64,000 nt of DNA from Glandiceps talaboti (lineage: Eukaryota; Hemichordata; Enteropneusta; Spengelidae), in NCBI RefSeq assembly GCF_964340395.1, contig NC_135556.1, forward strand, positions 21,545,223-21,609,222. Direction: 5' to 3'. Positions 53,641 to 64,000 of the stretch are shown here, in pieces. Made by a program: the position numbers and the translations under genes. Positions within the stretch are counted from its first letter, which is position 1; every line of letters begins with the position of its first letter. The notes beneath the pieces were generated by a model. The model worked only from the letters and a program-made list of their open reading frames with translations. It made no database searches and was not told the DNA's origin.

Positions 53641-55821
53641 ACTGCTCAAAATTGTTTACATATCAAAGAAGCACAAGTTGAGTTTAAAAGTGTTTTACCC
53701 AATTGAAAATAGTTACTTAACTTGATAAAATTAATCTAGTATGATGTTAAAAATCGGGGCATGCCTTATATGACATTACAATAGTCAGCTGTCATTGTTA
53801 GAACAGTGTATCATTGTACGTATTTCCTTGACATTTTGTATACGTACAATGAATATACGTCATCGATTCGTCCACACGTGAAATCTTAATACCAGGTTCA
53901 AGTTCAGCCAATTGAAAGTGATGATTAGGTATACTTCAGTAAGTAGAATACTGTGAGTACCTATTCAATATGCTGCAAAAATGACGCCCCAAGACGTACA
54001 AACTCAGCTTGTGCCTCTTTAAGATATCTCCAAGTCACTTCAATTCGCAGGCAATCCTGTTCCGGATACCGAGTTTTATTTATGTAAACATACACGTAAT
54101 CCAAGTCGGAAGGTACGACAATACCTTGATAACAATTAATAAACACATAAATTAGTACTTTACTGCCACTTTCCATCTCGTTACAAGTTACGTTTTTTAT
54201 GGATATACAATTTATCGATGATAGCAAAAATAATAATCTTTCGATGTTCTGTGACAAATGGTTGCAATTACACCATTTATAAATTATGTTTTGAACGGGG
54301 AATGTTGTATTTTATCAAATGAACTATCGTTGTAAGTACTTCACCCAAACTATCTCAATGATGAATGTCAGCATGCAAGATTTAATGTACTGGATGTTCA
54401 GCTTTGCTAAGTGTGACGTCCGAACATTGGATGACGTGGAGGTTTGTTGTTGTTGTCGTAAATATTCAAAAAAGATATATTAATTAAAAGTCAGGCCAAT
54501 TTCAACGGAAATATTGAAATCATTAGTTGAAACATAAAGTGTATACGTACCACAACGCAGAACTGATGATATTGTATCCATATCCATTCATGTTCAGTAG
54601 TAAACCGTACAAACACGTTATGTTCCAAATATTAACATTACCAGTTGTAAATGAATGCACACGTTAATGCTTTCAATGAACTTTGACCCGATATCGCAAA
54701 TAGCTACCACGTAAAGATCTCAACCTATCAACTGACGCTTGAGCAATAACAGAACAGTCTAGTCTTTACGATATGGCGCACCAAAAACTTGAACTGAGAT
54801 GAGAAACGGAAGCAAAATCTTGCTCAGAAAAGATGGCGTTCCGGCCCTGAACGCTTCTTCTTTTAACTTTTAGTCAAGTTGACAGTCTTTAAAGTCTGAA
54901 TGGAGTAGAGAACAAGAAGGAGTCAACAAACAATACATGGAGAACAACAGCCACTATCAAACCGTGAGAGCTATTTAGATGACTGGGAATGAATGGATTG
55001 CTAATTACATTAAGCATAGGCAACTATAATAGTGGTTAGAGTTAAATACAATCCATTCTCAGTTCCAAAGGTAAAAAATAAAATGTTTTCGAAAATAAAA
55101 CAATAGCATAACCGGCAGTTGTGTTTACATTGGAAATGTCATTATTTTCTCTCACAATTATTCAAGGCATTTTCAAGGAATGCCACCTGTCGACAACGGA
55201 TTAATATCACATTAAGTAATAATTTGAGCTATGATCATAAAGAAAAGCTGGTCCGTTGAATTACATAACTGAACATACCACGACTGTCACAACAATAGAC
55301 TGAATGCAAGTTGGCCCTCGTTAAAATTTAACAATATACTTAGTGTACTAATAATAGGTCAAATTCAGTTGCATGGAGATAATGGCTAATTAATACTCCG
55401 GTCGTAGATCCTAAGGGCCAATTTGCATATATATTATGAAATGTACCAACAAATTTATGATATCATGAATATTGAGTTTTTTGCTGAATTCATAATCCAC
55501 GTTTCGTTTTCGTTATTGTACAAATAAAATCCAATTTTTGGCTGAATTCATTATTATTTTAATTACCATACATTCTATCTGATTGGTTGTTGTCGTTATC
55601 ATTGGCCATATCATATCATTTAGTTGTGTCTTAACGCTGGTTCATCAACAGATAATAAAACTCTCTTACAAAACATAAACTCAGTCGACAAATGCTCATT
55701 TCGGATGTCTAAGAAATTTGTTTAGGTCGCGTAGCAGTTTTGTATTGAGATGCAATGAAACTCATGTTTAGAAATGGACATCTACACACCGTTATACAGT
55801 AATATAGATAATCACACATAT

Positions 55822-55822
<1 letters not shown>
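53641..55822. other. No gene recognised
   Basis: A 98-codon minus-strand open frame (53961-54257) is not repetitive but has no recognised domain. No other structure seen. Confidence 0.5.
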
Positions 55823-55881
<59 letters not shown>

Positions 55882-55957
55882 CACACATACATACATACAT
55901 ACATACATACATACATACATACATACATACATGCATACATACATACATACATACATA
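55823..55957. repeat. (CA)n / (CGCA)n / (CATA)n composite microsatellite
   Basis: CA repeats, five CGCA-type units, CA again, then CATA with one CATG. Confidence 0.95.
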
Positions 55958-57123
55958 TTCTTGTTATGACGAAATTTACGTAAAAGTGACTTTGAAATTA
56001 CAAATTCAAACAGCGATATACATGTGCATATACCACATACGTGTTAACGACAGAGTGGCAGTTTTGTGCAGTCCATGTTGTTTTTCGACATAGTGATCTG
56101 AGTGTTCAACAACAGCATTTTTTTAGATTTATTTTGTGAAAGTTTGCTTCATATTTCATGACTGCCATTTTGTTTATCTTCATAATATTTGAAAATGTGT
56201 GGTATTCTGCATGAAATACTATGTTTTTGTTAATTATACATGTATAAAACATGCTAGGATATGTGTTCCAAGATTACGTTTATTACGGGGTTGCTTGTTC
56301 GTTTATTGTCGTACGATGCAGCTGTGATATATGTGAATAACATCATATCGGTCACTGCGTCCAACAAATAAATCGCTTCATACAAAATGATAAAGAACTT
56401 CTTTACCAGGAAACTGCGTATCAACAATCTATCTTGATGTACCACAGTTGTTATAAAGAGTTCAATAAGACGTTACCTCACGTTCGTACTCTGATGTAAC
56501 TAAGTAGATGAGTGCTGGCTATGTCGAATTTTGTTAAATTCATTTAAGTGGAAACGACAGCTGCATAATAATTTCGTTACTCTATCAGAAGTGTGCGAAA
56601 GCATGTTAAGTACTCAGGTCAATCAACTATCATATAATCCCTTACAAATCTATATATATCATCAAAGGACGTTTCTCATTTAGGGTGTAATCAGAGAGAA
56701 ATTCCAGAAAGTTCTCTATTATGATGATTTATTTATCTCTCTTTATAAATGTATTTTTCCGCTCCTAGAAATAATCATACCAAATGTACCCCCATCCCCT
56801 CTCGCTTAGTAAATGTTTATACTAAATGTATGTCGAGATGAGAATATTACATTCTAAATTGTCCTGTGGATTTTTGGTGTAACCATATTATGTAGTAGTA
56901 ACTTGTACGGTCATTCACATCCTACATCCGGCCCTGAAGGTTAAGTTCAAAGATGACGAGAAAGAGACAATAGGTGTAGAAATTATGATCGATCCACACG
57001 AAAGTCGCTTTCACCAATGCTACACTTTGCGACGTCCATAAAATAAACTTATAAAGATTTGTAAATTGGACTCAGAAGAGGCCCGCTGGATATTCGGGCA
57101 AGGATCATACAACATCACATTAT
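55958..57123. other. No gene recognised
   Basis: Plain AT-rich sequence without supported exons. Confidence 0.6.
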
Positions 57124-57235
57124 TACAACACAACACAACACAACACAACACAACACAACACGCCACGTCACAACACAACACAACACGCCACGCCACGCCA
57201 CACCACACCACGCCACGCCACACCACACCACACCA
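57124..57235. repeat. (CAACA)n/(CACGC)n pentanucleotide array
   Basis: 5-bp units change from ACAAC to CACGC and CACAC blocks, about 112 bp. The array lies within C- and A-only stretches on the plus strand. Confidence 0.95.
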
Positions 57236-57860
57236 CATCTAATGACATGAAATGAAATGACTTGACATGACACGTCACATCGTATTACACCAATGGACTA
57301 TCAATTTATCTATTAAAGACAGTGAAAATGTCAACTGTTCGTAATTAAGTAGTATTTCATCAACGAATGGCAAGCAGAGAAATCGGGGTTTCAAATTTAT
57401 CATCCTTACAAGTTGCCACCTGGCCCACAAATGTCGAGAAATTACTTATGTGCATCAGTGAAACAGTGAATGTTTACAATTCGACCTGTCTTTTATCATG
57501 TATATTGGCATAAATGTTGGTGCAATAATTTCCGCACTGACCTGTAAAATATGAGAAAGCGTCATTTTTGTTGATCCAATAACAGTTGTAGGAGTTCATT
57601 AATGCTATCTCTAGCGGTGTTTGTTTAAATATATTCGATTGTCCTTTTGTCAGTCGAATAGCGCCATCTTTAGGTGAATGAAAGATATACATCTAGACAA
57701 ATAAGTGTATAGACATATAGACGGATAGACGTATAGAAATATCCGGGACTTTGCCTTTTTCGGCGGATCGGACTCATTATAGATATACGAGAGCATTTGA
57801 ATTCTAACTCTATGCGTAAAGCTGCTAACTACAGTACTTTTTACCGTGGCCGAAAACGAC

Positions 57861-57943
57861 AAATCGCTCTTCTGTTTGTATTATCACTCTACCTTTTGAA
57901 AAATCGCTCTTCTGTTTCAACATTGCTCAAAAATCGCTCTTCT
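57861..57943 (+). repeat. Three copies of AAATCGCTCTTCT
   Basis: The 13-mer starts at 57861, 57901 and 57931, spacing 40 and 30 bp, whole multiples of about one helical turn. Could be binding sites or a decayed tandem repeat. Confidence 0.7.
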
Positions 57944-58531
57944 TCTTCATACGTTGTTTACGCGTACGTACGTACTCACGTAATAACACATCACACACTT
58001 GAATTTGTATCACATACATGATACAGTACAGTAGTACTTTTTTCATTTTCTTTATTCATGTTTTTCTTATTTGATTATAAATATCCATAATCTTAGCTTT
58101 ATGGTTCCATAATGAAATTAGAGTGTGAGGAGAAGGTGACATGAGTGAGTCCGCGCCCTTATCAACCAATTACAACACTGTATCATCCGACACTCTCGAG
58201 CTACAGAAGTGAGGCACCAACGTTCATGTTGGCACGATACATTTCTTGAACTCACAAATCATATACATTACACATATATCTACCACTACAATAAAAAAAA
58301 GACTGGGGTTTAAAAAAATTTTATTGACATTTTTGTTATTTTAGATATTCTCAATCTTAGCTTTATTGTGCCCTGATCTAGCGATTTGTTGTGATAAGAC
58401 AAAATTTTATATTTGGAATACCTGATTGTTAGTATAGACACTGCATACATCAACATAACGAATTATTTGAATAACTAGTAACATTTCACAACTACACGAC
58501 ATTCATCTCACAAAACAACAGAGAAAAAGCG
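57944..58531. other. No gene recognised
   Basis: AT-rich, no supported exon. Confidence 0.6.
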
Positions 58532-59328
<797 letters not shown>

Positions 59329-59628
59329 AAGTGGCCATATGGATGAAGATTTTTTTTTAAATATAAAAAAACAATTTTACCGTGGTTTCCTACTTAAAAA
59401 ATCAATGTGAAACAGCATAGACCAAGTCTGTGTTTGTAACTCAATACACTACAAAAAGCTAAAAAATAAAGTTTTAAAAGTTTGCTATTGTACGTACAAT
59501 AACAAACATTTTACATTTCGTAATCTTGCAATTTATCGAGTTACAAACAAGGACTTGGCATATGCAGTTTGACTGTTTTATAAATTAAATATCCAAAATA
59601 AAAACAGTTTTCATCCATATGACCAATT
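59329..59628. mobile_element. Foldback/palindromic MITE, about 300 bp
   Basis: The left end TGGCCATATGGATGAA (59332) matches the reverse complement of the right end, TGGTCATATGGATGAA. Inner blocks match too: GACCAAGTCTGTGTTTGTAACTC against GCCAAGTCCTTGTTTGTAACTC in opposite orientation. The centre TATTGTACGTACAATA is a perfect palindrome. The whole element is thus one large imperfect palindrome without coding capacity. Confidence 0.8.
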
Positions 59629-60394
59629 TTGATTACACCTAAATATTATAACACCATTATCTGTATTACACTGTCTCCGCAATTTACGACTAGAAAATAC
59701 TATTAACGCCCGGCTTTGTTGTGCACCTTAGTGAGTGGATGATTCTCAAATGACAACGAGAACAACAAAATATTGGAATGTATTAAAGTCCAAACCGTGT
59801 CGATTATTTATGTATGATTAAGCCTGGACTCTTGATTACACGCTATCAACATCATGCACATCTACACAACCCGCGAAAAAACACCAGAGCGTTTGGGAAT
59901 GATACAAGTTTCATGCAAAGACATACAATGTATAGTAATGTTGAGTAGTTTATCAAAGTATAAACACCACATGCACAGGAGCCTAGATCCAATGACTCTG
60001 TTTACTGATTGAACACGGCACATCATAACCATAACATTGATACATTGTAACAACTGTTACTGCTATATTATAACTTCCACATATATAAACAAACTGATAA
60101 AAGTATTGTGGAAACATAATGTACATCAAAGGCACCAACTGTTGTTTTTGTATCAGTTGCAATGATGTTTTACCTAAATTTCCCTGAAGTCTTTTCTTGG
60201 CTCAGTACATTCAAGCAAAAGCACTGGTGTTTTTTCGTGGGTTGTAATTTTTGATGGTGTCACTTTTGAATTGACCTGACCGTTATAGCGTTTGTTTTCC
60301 TTACACAGGAGCATCAGGTCACTAAAAGTCAACATCACAAACTATTATATATACTATTATACTATTATATAACTATTATTATATAACTATTATT
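59629..60394. other. No gene recognised
   Basis: AT-rich sequence downstream of receptor subunit 2. Confidence 0.6.
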
Positions 60395-60408
60395 TGTATG
60401 TATGTATG

Positions 60409-60500
<92 letters not shown>
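60395..60500. repeat. (TATG)n then (TA)n microsatellite
   Basis: A few TATG units followed by about 88 bp of TA. Confidence 0.97.
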
Positions 60501-60505
<5 letters not shown>

Positions 60506-60945
60506 GGGTAACGCAATTTATTGGAAAGATTGAATCATTTCCATAAAAGAATTTAAATTACCTCCGATATTCAAAAAAAAGTATTAGCTCAAATGAATGT
60601 TTTAATTTCAAGTTCTAGTTTATTTATAAAAGATCATCAACTTAATTAAAGGTCTGCTTCGGAAGACAATCTCCATACTTTCTAACACACGGGACACTAC
60701 TTGTTCTTGGAATCAGAAACATCACAAATGTTATCAAAGAACTATACTATTGTAAGGTTGGTGGGCGGAAGCATACGAGAAGGAGCTTGAGTCAATATAT
60801 GTCTTCATCAAAAACAGGTGGTGCAGTAGGTATATCACTGCGCGACTATGGCATCTTAGGCATTCTGACTACGATATCTATCTCGCCATTTGACTGAGAG
60901 ACAGATATCATGGTAGTAATAATGTCGAGATTATTCAAGATGCTC

Positions 60946-63900
60946 CTAAGGATCAAAGTGAGCATTTTGCATATCAATTTCCTCACGCTTCTGTGAGTAT
61001 AGTACCCAGAAGAGAGAGGCAAAACCAGCAAAAAGGAGTGGAAATACAACACGGCAAATCCTGTCGATGTTTCTTGCAATAGCCAATAACTTATTACTTT
61101 CCATTCGTCTTTTCAGTCGTTTTTTCTTCCTTCTCACTGACGGAGTGATAGTATATTGATTTCGTTTCTCATCTCTCATCCCCAGTTCTACAGCTTCCTG
61201 GTCGCCATGCCTGTCCCCAGACAAAACTAGGCATTCTTTTTCGTCAATTTTCTGAAGATAACGAGATAAATAAGATTCATGTAAACACAACTATTTATAT
61301 ATTTGATCAGTCTGAGACTGAATTAACACAGAGGGAGTTCGTTTCAGACTTCTTAAAAAAGACTTTCAAATATATTGCATTTCATCTACCTCGTTATTTC
61401 ATTTAATACAAGTGATGCAAATGAATATTATTATCATCATTATTATAAATTTCTGACTAATTTGCATAAATATTTTTAAGTTGGTGATATATCATCAATG
61501 TCAGGCCTGAAAGTCATTAAATCTGGTAGATACAGTGATGATATTATTCTCTTAAACACAAAAACAGACTACGTAACGGAAGATGGTGTATAAAGATGCA
61601 TGGATCCGCTTATATTATGATTTAGTAATGACATTAATTTTCTACTCAGCTCATATATCTAACAAATATTTGGTGGGCCTAGCCATAGACCCTCCACCCA
61701 CATGGCCTAGCCTAAACAATATTTTGAGTCTGTTACTGTCATGTTTTTGTAATGCTGTTTGCAGTTACGTGATTGCAAAATCTTTAGTTTGTTATTGCTA
61801 TGTGCTTTTGGTAGTTTTTTTTGTTCATTTACGTTATTGCCAAATACAAATTTTATAAACTCACCGTGTCGTTCTCATTCTCATCGTCTTCAGGTATGCC
61901 TTGAATGGGTTCTTTTTTACTAGCCCTGACGCTTGAAATGTAAAAATAATTGACCGCAGAGAATTCTAGCAAGGCAGCAAACACAAACGTTATGCATACG
62001 GTAAACCACAAATCGATTGCCTAGAAGAGGAACCAAAAAAAGATGATACACAGAGAATTGGCCACAGAAAGTAATTTCACATAAACATCAACTTTTACAA
62101 TAAGTGACCAAAACAGATCAATTCAAGTCAGACTTGTTATCACTGGAACACACACTGTAATGGCTAAAACATCACTAAATTTTAGATGAATAACTCCTCT
62201 GATACGTACCGATTCTTTATTTTCATTTCAGCAATAATATATAGAAACAGAGAAAATGTTACAGATAAAATAATTTGGCATACGTTTGGTTCTGATGCTC
62301 ATGTCTTTTGAAATTAAGAAAAGTTACACTCTTGCATTCTGCTGAAAAAAAAAGTGCTCTGATTTTCGACTTGTCACAGTAAAATCGAAATGATTGAATA
62401 ACATCCTATATTAGCAACACCTTGATTACATAAGTGAAATAACAGGATTGACGATTACAAGAATTGTCACTCTATTATAAAAAATAAAAACGTTTCAAAT
62501 CATGAATTTGGTGTCAGTTTTCTTTGGTTTTACAAGAATGCATCATATATAAGGAACAGTACTAAACGTACAGTTGGATATGACAATGCAGGAATCATCC
62601 ATCTTATTGAGCTACTCTGAGTGACCAGGGTCAGTACAGATGTGATACCGAGAGATGCCCTGGCAGGAGTAGCATCTACGTGTAACCAGAACGATATCCA
62701 GGAAATGATCACCAATAAAAATGATGGAAGAAATAGGCTGACGATGAAGAACCCCAACGAACGTTCCAGTTTCAACTCGGCTACAAGTGTGGAATAATTG
62801 CCTGTTAACACAATAGAGAAACGTCTGTTAATAATGTATAACGCAGAGTGAATATCTGTAAAGCTTGAAAAATGGCGCTTAGCGCGCACGTGTGCGTATG
62901 CGTATGTGTATTGTGTCTGTCTGTCTGTCTTTCTGTCTGTCTGTCTGTCTGTCTGTCCATCCATCCATCACTGTGTGTGGGTGAATGTATGCGTGTGTGT
63001 GCATGTGCACATCTTATTCGCAAACTTTTGTTTCAGTAAACTTAATGTATCCTTTATTGGCGACAGTATATAGCTAGGTATAAACTAACCCAGAGGCATG
63101 CTATCAATTTGATGCCAGGTAGCGATCCTTTCTATTCGGAACTGAGGTAATGCGAAGTCGTAATATGGTTTTAAAGCATTCACATCACTCCAGCGAAGCA
63201 CCACGTGATCACTGTTGTAAGCATCTAGACAAATATGTAAAATAAAATTAATACGATTAACATAATTAATAATCATAATTATCAATATTACGTCACATGG
63301 GAACTTATAATTGTACTGATACAATTTGTTCACTTGAACTTGATAAACGTTTTAACCTACACATTTAACCATCGCTGTCGATGATCATGATGGTAGAAAT
63401 ACATGTAGTCTATTAATTTACAATTACGTCATGGGTTTGTTATTAAACCAGAACCAGGAAACATCTTGCTCTTTCCCTATTCTTTCATCAGTTCTTGTAT
63501 TAAAATCGTAAATAGTAGTTACAAAAAAATAGATATTTTATTCTTAACTTACAGCTCTTTATTTTGATTGTACATCTCTGTATATCTAACGGGAACAGTT
63601 CCAAGTGCATTAGGCAACTTAGAGTTAGGGTCAACCTGTACGAATTAAACAGGGAATAAATTGTGAAATGATAAAAAAAAAAAAGACTTGAACAATTATA
63701 TTCGTAGAGCACACACAGTCAGTGTCACATTGTGTTAGAATTCAGATCTCTACAATGACTATGGTGAACCTACTGTGTCTCTGTTTCAAGTGTAAGAGGG
63801 AACAATCCGCACTGTAGTCACGTGCATGCAATGGAAATCTTAAATGTTAACATTTGACATTGACCCTTACCGATATCAATAGTATTCGTCTCATAACAAT

Positions 63901-64000
63901 GGTCAATTATTTATGCTAACTATAGCCGTACCTTGTTGAATACGTTATATTTCCATCTGGTCGTAAGACAAGTGCTATATTCTCAGACAATATCGCATGT
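60946..64000 (-). CDS. Cys-loop anion-channel receptor subunit 2 (glycine/GluCl-like), 5' part outside window
   Basis: Exons seen: 64000-63932 (cut by the window edge), 63635-63553, 63224-63090, 62801-62572, 62020-61865, 61251-60946. The reading starts inside the extracellular domain (AILSENIALVLRPDGNITYS). It continues through a Cys-loop CLMHLELFPLDIQRC, YAYNSDHVVLRW, LERSLGFF, M1 and the pore segment [20 protein letters not shown]. After that come M3, a basic intracellular loop (RRKKKRLKRR) and M4. The PAR motif at -2' to 0' is the usual anion-channel filter. Exon sizes of 83, 135 and 230 bp are identical to those of subunit 1, and 57 of 77 residues match in the M1-M2 exon by hand count. 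The M3 and last exons differ by only 6 and 3 bp. This is a tandem paralogue on the same strand. A possible poly(A) signal is at 60619-60624. Confidence 0.93.
62916..62957. repeat. (CTGT)n microsatellite in a receptor intron
   Basis: About 42 bp of CTGT with one CTTT interruption, then CCAT units. Confidence 0.93.

Noticed and set aside
53961-54257. 98-codon minus-strand ORF considered as the missing first exon of receptor subunit 1
   Set aside because: It lacks the expected signal peptide followed by a donor in the right phase and resembles no Cys-loop N-terminus.

Overview
This is AT-rich, microsatellite-laden animal genomic DNA with short coding exons separated by GT-AG introns. It is not bacterial, and most long open frames in it are readings through simple repeats. 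Four protein-coding genes can be reconstructed. The gene content (mitochondria-eating protein, beta-sarcoglycan, two glycine/GluCl-like Cys-loop receptor subunits), short introns and abundant palindromic MITEs suggest an invertebrate bilaterian, probably a marine deuterostome or lophotrochozoan. I cannot fix the phylum from sequence alone.

Layout. 1-16,048: no gene recognised; many simple repeats, two small clusters of transcription-factor-like motifs, and a possible long 3' UTR at about 12.8-16.0 kb. 16,049-31,192 (minus): SPATA18/MIEAP orthologue, 11 coding exons located and probably one coiled-coil exon not found. 31.2-33.2 kb: a short divergent intergenic region with a perfect CRE palindrome. 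33,236-37,148 (plus): SGCB (beta-sarcoglycan), six coding exons, 318 aa. 37.2-41.6 kb: likely SGCB 3' UTR, a 99-bp minisatellite and other repeats. 41,616-47,424 (minus): Cys-loop anion-channel subunit 1, all but its first exon(s). 47.4-60.9 kb: no recognised exon, but four inverted-repeat elements, a TAATTA-rich block and many microsatellites. 60,946-64,000 (minus): Cys-loop subunit 2, cut by the window edge.

How the genes relate. SPATA18 and SGCB lie head to head, the same arrangement as on human 4q12, so this looks like a very old conserved gene pair. Their start codons both sit in CAAGATGGC contexts like the TISU translation-initiator element. The two receptor subunits share every intron position that can be compared, so they are tandem duplicates. 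Subunit 1 differs from subunit 2 and the usual family consensus at pore position -2' (Ala instead of Pro). No retroviral, LINE, CRISPR, tRNA or rRNA feature was recognised.
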